DNA of 64,000 nucleotides from Haliaeetus albicilla. Taxonomy: Eukaryota > Chordata > Aves > Accipitriformes > Accipitridae. The translations under genes and the position numbers were made by a program. Below the pieces are notes generated by a model. The model was given only the letters and a program-made list of their open reading frames with translations, had not been told where the DNA came from and made no database searches. The DNA lies in NCBI RefSeq assembly GCF_947461875.1, contig NC_091505.1, forward strand, positions 23,270,033 through 23,334,032, written 5' to 3'. Of this stretch, positions 1-11,500 are shown in pieces (positions within the stretch are counted from its first letter, which is position 1; each line of letters opens with the position of its first letter).

Positions 1-723
1 CCTCCTGCAGCCCATGGGGGACCACACCAGAGCAGATACCCATACTGCAGCCCGTGGAAGACCCCACACCTCGACAGGTAGTGATTTCTGAAGGAAACTG
101 CAGCACATGGAGACCCCACACAGGAGCAGGCTCCTGGCAGAACCTGCAGCCCGTGGAGAAGAGCCCACACAGGAGAAGGTTTTCTAGCAGAAACTGTGGC
201 CCATGGGGGACCCATGCTGAAGCAGTCTGTTCCTGAAGGACTGTACCCCATGGAAGGGACCCATGCCGGAGCAGTTCTTGAAGAACTGCAGCCCGTGAGA
301 GGGACCTCACACTGGAGCAGGGGGACAGTGTGAGGAAGGAGCACCACAGACAAAGTGTTATGATCTGACTGCAACCCCCATTCCCCATCTCCCTGCGCCA
401 GTGAGGGGGGAAGGAGGTAGAAAAGCTGGGAACGAAGGAATGAAATTGAGCCTGGGAAGAAGGGGGGAGGTGGGGGAAAAGTGGTTTTAGTTTTGTCTTT
501 GTTTCTCACTCTACAGCTGTATTTTTAATTGGCAATAAATTAAATTAATTTTCCCCAAGTAAACTCTGTTTTGCCCATGACTGTCACTGGTATGCGGTCT
601 CCCTTGTCTTTACCTCAGCCCACGAGCTTTTCCATCCTATTTTCTCCCCCTGTCCTGTTGAGGAGGGGCAGTGAGTGCATCTTGATGGGCATCTGGTGGC
701 CAGCCAAGGTCAAGCACACCACA
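1..723 (+). mobile_element. LTR-like avian endogenous retroelement remnant, cut by window edge
   Basis: The left part (1-320) is built from imperfect units of about 45-55 nt, each with a core like GCAGCCCATGGRRGACCC followed by CACACYGGAGCAG. Then come a G-rich stretch (400-480), an AATAAA-containing AT segment (533-551) and a C/T-rich tail ending near CACACCACA (714-723). This order, with the poly(A) signal about 180 nt before a CA end, fits the 3' part of an LTR, and the wording resembles a repeat family abundant in bird genomes. This is recognition from memory, not a database hit. No intact retroviral gene is visible, the 5' end lies outside the window, and no target-site duplication could be checked. 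It sits about 1.6 kb beyond the stop codon of the CNK gene, in opposite orientation. Confidence 0.6.
9..320 (+). repeat. Imperfect tandem units inside the LTR-like element
   Basis: At least seven copies of a CAGCCCRTGG-like core occur near 9, 46, 102, 145, 198, 244 and 288. Each is followed by ACCCCACAC or ACCCATGC and usually by GGAGCAG. Spacing varies from about 37 to 56 nt, so this is a degenerate array rather than a clean satellite. Confidence 0.75.
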
Positions 724-2030
724 GCTGCTTTGTGGAGACTGAACTAAATAAACGGGATACCTTCACCCAGTTCTGGCTTTGTGAATAATTACATTTCTTC
801 CTCGATACTAGGACCTCATTGGGATAACATTTTTTCCTATATTATATTGAACTGTATCAATTCTACAGCTCTTGATGTGTGAGAGACAACTAGGTTTAGC
901 TTGTGAAAAAATTATCAGTGAATATCTGTGTTTAAGTGAAATGACGTCAGCTGTTTTCACATCCTCTTTGTTCTGCTTTCTAGAAATACTCTAGCAAGCA
1001 TAAAGAAAATTGTGAATGGGTGTTTGAAATTTATGTTCAATAGCATTCAGAGCAATCTCCTCTCCCCCCCTGCCCCCCAAGAATACAAATATTTTCTCCA
1101 AAATCTGATTCTTAGAAATCATTCTCATCCAGGCAAGGATGTGAAATACACTATGAGACTTGTGTGTCTTCCCAAACCAATCAATACAGATTGGTTTTCA
1201 AATGATGTATTGAATAACTTCACCCACTTGCTAATGTACTACTAACAGTTAAAAATTATTGCCAGACATTACATAATTTTGAATAATTTACTCAGCTCTA
1301 GATGTCAGTCTATTAAAGAATTTAATTGATTAGTTCAGGATTTTTTTCAACTTAATTCTCATCCTTGAAGCATCAGAGCTTTTTTGAATTTCGTGACTCA
1401 CAGTCATGTGTCACTTAAATTCACAGTGAAGAAACTATGAAAACCTGCAGTATGTACCATATTGAGTGCAGATGTTTTTCTTTCACCATGAAATAATTCA
1501 AATTATATTAAAATCAGTTTAAGTTGCAGCATTAGTGAACAACCAACATTGTTCTACTCATATCTGAACCTCTGTGCCACACCTGCTTGCTTATATTCAT
1601 TCATTTTAAAGGCAGGCACAGTATGTTACAAACACAGTATCTAAATGGCATGTACAGTATGCCCATAGGGCCAGATTGGGATCTATTTGCTAGATGTACA
1701 GTGTACATTTTAAGGCACACTATAGGGATTGAGTTTACATTTTGATAACTCTGTCCTTTTATTTGCAAAGATGGTCACTACCTGGAAATGTCGCAAAAAT
1801 AAACGTTCATCTCTAAGAGTGGCCAATGTGTTTATATTTTCATTTCATATTTTTCTTAAGAAAAAATGTGTGAAGACGTGAACTTTAGGGCATTTTAAAA
1901 GTAAATGTCAACTACCATGTTACATTTTATATACATAGATATGTCTTTATATATATCTAAATATATAAAATGATTGTAGGAGCTCATACTACAAGCTTAG
2001 TTTTCATACAGTACATTAAATATACTGGTA

Positions 2031-2036
2031 TTTATT
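2031..2036 (-). terminator. Candidate poly(A) signal AATAAA
   Basis: Minus-strand AATAAA about 250 nt after the stop codon. A second one lies at 1763-1758. AT-rich DNA gives such hexamers by chance, so the true end cannot be picked from sequence alone. Confidence 0.3.
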
Positions 2037-2234
2037 TTCAGTTACACTTCTGCACTGCTTCTTTCTAATGCAGAGCTTGATACGGACATCGGTTGATAAT
2101 AGCAAACAAAAAAAATCATAAAGAATATTATTGTCTTATCATGCAATGTAGTAGGCATCCTGTGGCACTATTCTCTTACCCAACTTATTTACAGTACTGC
2201 TGAGTACATTATCAATAAATATTACAGTGTTTGT

Positions 2235-2240
2235 TTTATT
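2235..2240 (-). terminator. Candidate poly(A) signal AATAAA, proximal
   Basis: The minus strand reads AATAAA 45 nt after the stop codon. It would give a very short 3' UTR. The position is plausible but unproven. Confidence 0.3.
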
Positions 2241-2284
2241 CAATTTTTCATGGCACCCAGCAATTATTCAGGATATGAGTCCTG

Positions 2285-2500
2285 TCACACGTGAGTTTCA
2301 ATGAATGAGTGTGTATGTGTCAGCATTGGTGCTGAGGTTGCAAGTTCAGAGGCTCCATTTTGAGATTTCACAGCAGCACTGTACTCACAAATGTCCAGGA
2401 AAAACTCATAGTTCTTTAGTTTCCAATCTTTAAACTTCTTTGATGTTAAGTTGGGATCATCCAGAAGGCTGTTGATAACTGTGAGGTCCCCTTCCTTCGC
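2285..2500 (-). CDS. CNKSR2-like: CNK-like exon o: last coding exon, PDZ-ligand end
   Basis: 216 nt from acceptor TTTGATAG to the TGA stop (2287-2285). It encodes AKEGDLTVINSLLDDPNLTS, then KKFKDWKLKNYEFFLDICEY, and ends THTHSFIETHV. The first part is the continuation of the helical block (K(C/A)(K/R)E..L..I..(L/V)LDDP.LT in IPCEF1 and CNK2). The last residues THV form a class I PDZ ligand; CNK2/MAGUIN-1 ends ETHV and uses it to bind PSD-95 and S-SCAM, whereas human IPCEF1 ends differently. A strong GTGAGT donor-like site lies inside the exon at 2388. Confidence 0.95.
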   Translation of the reverse strand, partial: AKEGDLTVINSLLDDPNLTSKKFKDWKLKNYEFFLDICEYSAAVKSQNGASELATSAPMLTHTHSFIETHV

Positions 2501-5500
2501 CTATCAAATTCCAGAAAGACACAGTACATGTCAAAATGAAATTTATGCCACATTTTAATGCGAAGTGCTAGGCAAACTACTATGGACACTTGAATCTTTT
2601 ACCTATATTCAGGAACTATTACAGCTTAAACTGTTCCACAACTCAGTCCTTGGCACTTTCTACAACATGCCTATAAAGAGTGCCAAATAATATTTTTTTT
2701 TTTCCTTAATCTGGAACATGTTTGCTTTCAAGTATTTTTAGTTTCTTTGGAACTTAATTCTAAAGCTACAGAGAAAGCCTCATCCTTGGAAAACATTAAA
2801 AGATTATACTTTTACTAGTTCCTATTGCTTATACACAAGATTAACGATAAAGCCTTACTTTTAAAGTGCTCTTGAGAACTCTGATGTGGTGAAGCTTTTC
2901 ATTGATAACTGGATCATTACATCGCTTTACAAAAGACTTGCGGAACTCCTGCTTGGTGGAAGGACGCTGCTCTCCAAAAGCTGACAAACTAGCTTGTTCC
3001 AGAGATTTGTATAGCTCTTGCAGACCATCTGTATTTTCTCCAATTTCTTTTATGTTTTCTGAAAGAAAATAGATGAAGAAACCTAACAACAAATCTAATT
3101 GTTCAGATGAAGTCTCTAAAACCAGCAAGCAATACTGCAAATTCATGTATAAAGTAACCCTACAACACCGTTTTCCAATTTTTGTTTTGATAAAACAAGA
3201 ACATTTTGATCAGCCCCAAAGCTACATTCTTAGCACTACATCCAAGCATTTCAAGTAAACTCCTGTGTAGTGACTGATGGAATTTGCCAACATATAACAG
3301 TCCAACCATAAAAACCTTGGCGAGAATAATGGCAATATTGCTGTGGCTTTCAATGGCAGTAAAGAGGATCAGAACATCTCCAAAAACTTACCTTCTGCAC
3401 AGAAACTATTATGCCTTCTAATAGGAACTTTCTCTTCTAGCTTGTCATCTGTTCCTTCTATGGACTTTACACGTCCCTTACTCCTGACATCTCTGTTTCG
3501 GGGAAGGCTTTGACTACGTTGCTTCTGTGGCCTGCTATGAGAGCTATGTCCCCTTTGACATTCCACCAGAGGGAAAGGCCCATCCTGCTCATAATTATGA
3601 CGTCTTTGTACTGGTAGCGTTGCTTGTCTTCGTTTGTCTGGTGACATTCCAGGCCGGCCACTCATGTACTCTGCATCAGGAGGAACAGTCTGAAGAAAAT
3701 GGAGCCCTGAACTGGTTAATGGAGTCTCTATCAGATCCTGCCATGAGCGTCTTTCTCGGTAGGGAGGTCTGCACCCTGATGAGTGTGTGCTTCCTGCTAC
3801 ATCTTGTCGAGAATCCTCGGCAGAAGAATGAGAATATGTTGATTCACTTGAAAAGTGTCGACCGTGTTTGGCTTCAGGGAATGGACTTGAAGAATTCACC
3901 TGAAAAGATACAAAAGCATCTGACTATAAGACAACGTTTTGAACAGACCCAAGAAAATTATTATAGTATAGAACATTATATGATATATACTAATAAAATG
4001 GACTGATGTTTGTGTTTTGATATGTCATAATATGAACCTCTGTAAACAGAACATAATTAGCAGTGAGAACTTTTATGCAAGTGTTATGTTTTAACCACTC
4101 CCTATTCTTGTTTTGCACATTCTCTGCCCATGAGCAACTCCTGCTGGAAAGAACAGTATAATACTGGTACAGGTTTCCTGAAGACCTGTCCAGTTTACAC
4201 TCAGTCCAGCAGTGTGCTGTGAAGACATGAAAGTCCCCCAAACCATAACTGGATTTCCTTTCTTTTTTTTAGGGTATAAGTATCCAGCCAAACAGAAAAA
4301 AAAACAAAACCAAAACCGAAAACTTCAGCACCCAGGAAGATTTTTGAATTTGAGGGGACTGCTGAACTTCTCAAATTATTTTAAATAATTCTGCTGGGTC
4401 TGTGTATAATTTTAATTCAAAAACAAAGAGAAAGGCAAAAAAGTGGAAAAACAGAAAGGGAGGGGCTTAACCTGTATCCCAGTTGATAAAACAGCATCAC
4501 ATGGGTGAAAATCAGTCTGAACTTCACCCATGTGATGCTGTTGTCTCAGTCACTCTTTCTTTGGTTCTGGCTGTGTGAGGATCGTGTCATTCACGCTGAA
4601 GAAAAATCTGAAAGAAAAATAGAAAACAGTCCTATCTGCGCTTAGAAACATAGAATAATTATTACAGCCTGTCTATGTTCCGTATTATATAAATGTTATT
4701 TGCTACAAGAGCCTCTTCATATACAAAATGGGGTTTTTTTTCCTCAGTTATCAAAACCTGTCTGTACACAATACATTAGGAGTACTTTTATCAGCTACTT
4801 AATATCTTACGACACTAACAGAAAATACTGTCACTACTATGGTATTGTACACAATGCTTCATATTATAAAAATACCCTTGCCTCTAAAGATATGTTCTTA
4901 AAAAAAGTGTTTGTACTAAAACATGATTACTGCATGAATGTGATCTGATCTTAACCTCTAGCATCCAATATTCGTACTTGAAAAACAGTCTCAGCTAACA
5001 CAAACTATGCCATCCACCACATTCTTTTCATATTCTGCAGCAAAGTCAACATTTGAATATTCTGTTCGTATTATTAGGTGTAGTCTCCCAACTCCTACAA
5101 AAAAAATGTCATATTTACAGTTTGGTGACATTTACCTCTCCTTCCTTTGTAATTGACTTGTTATGGAAACAGTCAGGTCTTAGCTCATGAGGAACAGCAG
5201 TAATGTCACTCTTATAGTGAGATCCACCCTTGTTCTGCCTTTATGGTAATTAAATATTCCAAAACAAGGAAAAAGCAAATCAAGGCACACAGATATTTTT
5301 TGGTGACCTACTGTCAAATGCAATATTTATAACTCACTGAGGGTGTTCGATGATAGGTGTCACACAGTGTTGAAGAGCCTTCCTGCTTCAGGGTTAAAGA
5401 GCCATCGATGTCATCCTGGTCGCTTTCACTCCAGTAATCTGCTAACAAAGCATTCTGGGTTTCACTCGTGTGCTTTTCCACAAGAAAGCAGGTCCCGCAT

Positions 5501-8500
5501 TTTAAAAATGTCATTAGCATGCAAAGGTAAACATTTCACAGTCACCTAGGTGGCTTGGCAGTCACTAAGGAACAGACTTGTGAAAATGTCTGGCACCTAA
5601 GATACACAGATATGTAGAAGAACCTTCAGATGTTTTGGGATAGCGTTACAGAAAGCAGGTCAGGCATCTAACTCCCAATGTACATAAAAAAGAGCTTCTG
5701 GTCACAGATTTTCAAAGAGAAACTTTATTCTAGATGCCAAAGTAGAGCTGAGCCTCAACACTTAAATTTAATTACGTTAGCATAACAGGTTCCACCATGG
5801 GTGATGGTGAAAAAGGCATGGCTGGCACCTGAGCTCAGGAGATGCAAAAACAGTTCTAAAGCATATATAGACCTGTGTTTGTGATGTCTTCACTTGCTCT
5901 AGCGTGATGAGCATACCCAGCGGCTGTGGTCTGGGAGATCATACCTCACCCTGAACCTTGCATTCTCTTTATCACATGTTCTAAGTATTTCTTAAAATTA
6001 CAACTCAGGATTTTATTTTCCTTGGTGACGGCACCAATAAATATAGTTCTTCAAGGATATGGATTCTTATGAAAATTGATATTTTAAAATATATGGCATG
6101 TATGTTAATAAAGAAGTCAGTTATGACATCTCCAACTTTGTTCAAATAATGAACAGATATGTACTTTCTGCTCTCTTCTCCTAATTATAATGTCTGAAGC
6201 ATTACCTTCATCTGGATGAATATCCTTGTCATCAGGTGTGTAACCAATTGCTGCGAGACCCAAACGATTCATCCATCTAATAGAACAATAAAAAATGAGG
6301 AAGAGGGATACTTAAAAGGAACATCTAGTGTAAATCTGAGGGCATACGTATTCTTAACATTTGGAAAAGTCAATGACAATGCTTAGTCCAAAAACTGAAC
6401 ACTGTTCAGGTTATTAAAATAATGATTCAGATGTGTTCAGTAATTAATAATTTTAAGTGAAGGATGTTGCAGTTCATATGCAATGCAGATGTACTTCTGG
6501 ACTTCTATTCACATCTGCTGGAGGATGTTTGCCTAGTGGAGTGTCAGACTCATTGCATTTTATTCTGCTGCCTAGAAAACTGAAGAATCCTGACATCAAT
6601 CTTCCTTATATCATCAAGAAAATGTGAAGCATACATACTAATATGCTAATTTTAGCAATGACTGCGCAAAAATTTTAGAATAGTCTGTGCAGAACAGAGA
6701 ATGTCCAGCTCTGTCTCCACCTTAAGCAGAATCAAATCCTCTCTAAGCCTCATCTGCAAACTATTTGTGTGGAATGGTTTCCAGAGACATTGTGTAAAGG
6801 AGCATATTGCATTTATTCTGATTGCTACTTTTATTAGTTTCAAGAACTTGCCTGAAATTCCAAAATACTATAAAATAAAATAGAATTATGATAATAATTC
6901 TATGAAAACCTGTATTAGGAAATAAGTTGTATTAAATTTGTATACTCAAAAAGCTAAAACAGACTATGACAGTATTCCACGGCTTATTTGCCAGTCTAGA
7001 TTCATGATACTGGTGATATAAATGTTTAGGCTTGTTGAGCTGTGATATCAACATTATTTTCCTTTGATTTTTTTAATATAGAATCTTAGGTTTCTAAAAC
7101 AAGACTCAGTAAATTGAAAGTACTTCAATATTTGCATTTCACATTGGATGTTCTGGTTTCTTTCTTTGTCCCAAAATTAATTAGTTTGATCAAAAATAAG
7201 ATTCTTTGTTTCATTAGCAAAATTTTATAGTTTGTTTGGGGGAAAATACCTTTAGAGTTTTCTTTACATAAGATTACTGGATGTTTATACAATATATAAT
7301 TGAAAGACAGGAAAAAAGGAAATTAACGTGTAGAGAGCAAAGTCACTTCTTAATGTTCAGCAAATGGAAAATCAAGAGTCAGCTTACTTTCATCAACAAG
7401 GAAATATAACCAAAGAAAAAAGCCCGATTAATAGACGTCTGTATTGATTTGGATGCATTCTTAAGTATTCCCTTACTCAGTGGCTAAATTATTTACTCTG
7501 TCATTAATTTCCTAGTACATTGCACCTAAGTGTTTTCTAGAAGCAGCTCTTTTTTCTTTTTTAACGTTGCAACATAAAATTTGTTGACAATTATGTTCTT
7601 GGTTAATGAATCATATCATGACAAAAACATCTTTCAAAGAATTCAAAAAAGACATTAGTAAACAATACATACTACATCATAAGGACAAGGTTTTTTGCAG
7701 ATTAAAACAAGAAAACTATTCAGTGTAATTCTTTCTCACTTGTACTAGAACAGACAAAAAGCTTCTAAAGACATATGTGAAGGTATTATTGGTCTAATAG
7801 CATAGTATATGGAAGATGGCATACACAACAAGGAGGCAGAAAATGAAGGAAGAATGAACTCTCCACTAAAAATAGCACACAGTTCGGCACGTATTGATCT
7901 CCTTTTCTAAGAAACAGTCTGCAGTTGCTCAGAGCAATGATCTTAATCTGTAATACTGGATATAACACTGACTCATTTTATGGCCTTCAGGAAATTGTTC
8001 TACATATCTGATGACTTTCATAAGTATCCAAAGGGGACAACAACATTTACTTCTTACAGGGAATTGTTATAGGGTTTAATTTAATTGCAAAACTATGAAA
8101 ATATGTACAATAATATTGCTTTGCCCTTCAATATTAAAACAGAAGTGAGCAAATTGGAAATAAAAATGGAAATGATGATTAGTTTTCACAAATATCAACT
8201 GCAGGGTTAAGACTGCTTACAGAGCCATTGTTTGTATCAGCATGTCAATAACTCGTCTTTATCGTGAAGGAAGTAAATTTCAAATGGATTAACAGGTTTA
8301 CAGAAGAGCATGTCTACCGTGCTCACCAGCATAATTTCATTCAACAAACAGCATGCTGATCACTTGACATTTGCTTCTCTTGAAAGGCATATTCTTTGTT
8401 GCAGTACTTGAAATGACATCATACCCTTGCTCATTATTAAGCATTTGTATTCACTATTTTTTCAACAGTTGCTCCTGAGTTTCTAAACTCATTAGCATTG

Positions 8501-11500
8501 GAGCAAAATAGTTTTAGTCATACTTTACCATATGCCTTTGGCAATTAAGCAGAATGCCTCAGCAACTTCAACTAAGGTTCTGCTTAAGCACCAATGATAA
8601 ATTAGGACTCATTACCATTTTTAAAGTTAAAACAGACTCAGCCACTTTGGGGGTCAGCACACAGAAATTTATATTGTCTTATATTTCTTGCCAAATTTAT
8701 CTTGTTGCTTATTGTTAATTGGAGGGTTTCAAATCTTGGAAGCATATATAGATAACAGTCAAAGTGTTAATATTAACCTTCAGGAGAACATGGATATTCT
8801 TAGCATACAGAGAGTATCAGCTTTACTCATATGGCCTCAATGTCCAAATCTGGAATTAGCAGAAGGTAATCTTCCTTCTCTAAGACTGCTCAGATTTTTC
8901 TCTTCCAAAGGGCCAGAAGATCCCCAGCTATAGTTATAAGTACTTTCTTACCTCATTTACCACAATTTAGAGTGAGCTCTTTGTCAAGGCAACAAAAAGG
9001 GTTATCTGATGACATTCAGTGGCTTATAATGATAAAATCTCTTCTGATAAAAGAAAAAGAATCTCAATTTTAGGTTTTGTGTTATTAAAAAAAGCATGGG
9101 TGAATGTTTTTGAGGTTAATCAGGAGTTATAGAAGTGCTGAGATTACAGATCCTTTTCTTACAGTTAACATTCTTTTTCTCTAGGAAATGCAAATTCAGT
9201 TCAAAAGGAACACAGTGTAAACTTGATGAATTTACTTGATTTACTTCATCTTTAAGAAAACAGGCAGACAAGGTTATAAAAAGTTCTCTGTGGAAAGCTT
9301 GGAAACTCAGCCACTTGTTTCTGAATTCTGCATTGAATGCCTTGTAGGCAAATGACAGGTTTCAGGAAGGCAACGGGAGTATGTGTCAGAATTGGACTCT
9401 CTAAGGGATAGATGACTGGATGTTTAATTGAAGGTCATGCAATGCAAGACTTTATTCTACACCTGACAAGCAGCTCTAGTGAAAAAAACCCAGGAGATCG
9501 TTTGTCTAATTTAGCTGTACCCCTAATAGCTCTTTGAATTTCATGTGATCACAAAAAGACATGAGATATTCTGGCAGGTACATGTATAGCAATCTTACAT
9601 GTACATCTCTATATATCTTGGCCCCCTGAGGCAGAAAGTTGGGCTTCTCTTCCCCTCAAAGCCCTTCCTTTTTTCTTTGATAATTTCAACAACTCTTTTC
9701 TTTTGATAATTAAACAACTTAAACAGCATGTTTCACTAAGTTTGAGTCTAGGTCACTCAACAAACCACAGGGATTGCATTCTAGGTAGAAATTAGTTGTG
9801 GTGACATGGAGCCGTACTAAATATCCCAAGGATACTTTGCTACATTTTACCTTTAATATTGTACAACATTTCCATGAGATATAATCTATTTTACTGAAGT
9901 CCTCTGTAACAATTTAAAAGGCACCAAGAAGTGTATTAATTATTTTTTATCACCTATGCCTTAGTGAACCAAATGCAGGGAAAGGTAAACCTCAGATAAA
10001 GTCATCTAAATACGTAAGTTTTGTACTTTGTCTCAATGGTTTAAATTCTAAATAAACCAGACAAGGCTTTAATTAATTCTGTTGATTACAAACAGGCACT
10101 GTTGTCGTTGCTTTGGGATAAAATAGAGCTGCATTGTAGGAAGTTAAGTTAAATTTACTGAGATAATTCTGGTTAGTACCAGGGGATTACAGCCCAGGGC
10201 CTCTTCTGAGAGTCTGATTCTACCCCCAGGCCTGGAAAGTGATGATTACAAAGGCACTGAGGGCAGTGATGAACTCAGTAGCTGTGACAATAATCAAAAC
10301 TTGATACTGAAGAGTGAGTCATGCTTGAAATGCCCCGGTTGTCAAGAGTACATTCTCTTACTGATCATTTAATAAAAACACTGGAAAATGTTAAAAAGTG
10401 GACCTAACAACCGGGGAAACAATTTCATATAGCTTCACTGTCCTAACACACTATATTAAGAATACGCCATTAGTCATTGTACAAATGCAGTAAGTTTCTG
10501 TTTACTGACTGTTAATAATTTACTCCTGCTGAGTGTAGTGATGAGCCAGTCCAAGGTCGGTGTGAGCTTCTGGGACTGAAGGCAACAATAGTTTTCATAG
10601 TGGCATCACACTTCACCACTTGGCTATTCCTTTCTGCAGTCCAGAACAAAACAGCACAAGTAAAAAAACCCCTAAAACTACTTGGACAACCTCAGTTATA
10701 ATAAATTTGAGGGAACTATTACTCGTTTAGTGTAGGAGAACAAAAATCAAAGGCAAGAGGGTAACCATTTGTTTTTTTAAAAAAGAGGTGCAAGGCTGTT
10801 ATTTTTAGGGTTATTGTTAAAACCAGTCCATAAATCCATGGAGAACAGGTCAGGAAGTAGCAAGTTTCTGTGGTTCAGATAAGTTTTATTTACTATTATC
10901 CTCAATGCCAGATACACTTTTTGCATATACAAGATGGGTAGTATGTAGAAGAAACTATTTAGTTCAAGTGAATAAGTAAATAAAGGATATATCCTGAAAA
11001 GGTATAAAAATTCAAGAAAGAGTCTATCCACTGTCACTATTTCCTTCTGTTAAATGTTCCATTAAGAATGAAACCAATGAAATACCAAGGCATTAAGGAA
11101 TAGAATAAATAAATAGTTATATATTTCCTATCTTTCTTGCATCTTTTCATCAATTAATACTTGCACTTTTATGTCATCTCAGGTTTGTATTATAAATGTT
11201 TCAGTGCAGGAATATACCTTTCTTCGCTTTTGAGATTGCGTCTACACTTGAGATTATTTTGTTAAAAGGAAAAACCAGAACTAAAGTGGAAGTTAAATTT
11301 GACTTAAATTATCTTTAAGTCTATTAAACTATGGATTCCCTTGAACCATTTATTTCATACATAGAATTTATTCAGTGCAATTTATATTTAATTTCTGATT
11401 TAAAAAATTGTATTATATTTTTTTACATCCATGGGATAATCGGATTCCAGAACTCATTGTAAAATTCTGTGCAATACAGAATTATATTTTAAAATTTATT

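Larger units (their letters stand above)
724..2284 (-). other. 3' UTR and downstream flank of the CNK-like gene
   Basis: No coding exon was recognised here. On the minus strand this directly follows the stop codon (2287-2285), so at least the part near 2284 should be 3' UTR. Several AATAAA hexamers on the minus strand (2240-2235, 2036-2031, 1763-1758) could end the transcript. The sequence is AT-rich, with C-runs at 1064-1078. Confidence 0.6.

Noticed and set aside
3527..4006. 159-codon open frame on plus
   Set aside because: It lies across exon m on the opposite strand and has no family similarity; it is a shadow of the conserved coding exon.
4490..4542. Calling the inverted repeat a microRNA gene
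   Set aside because: The stem is only 20 bp, without flanking pairing typical of a pri-miRNA, and the arms match no miRNA I recall.
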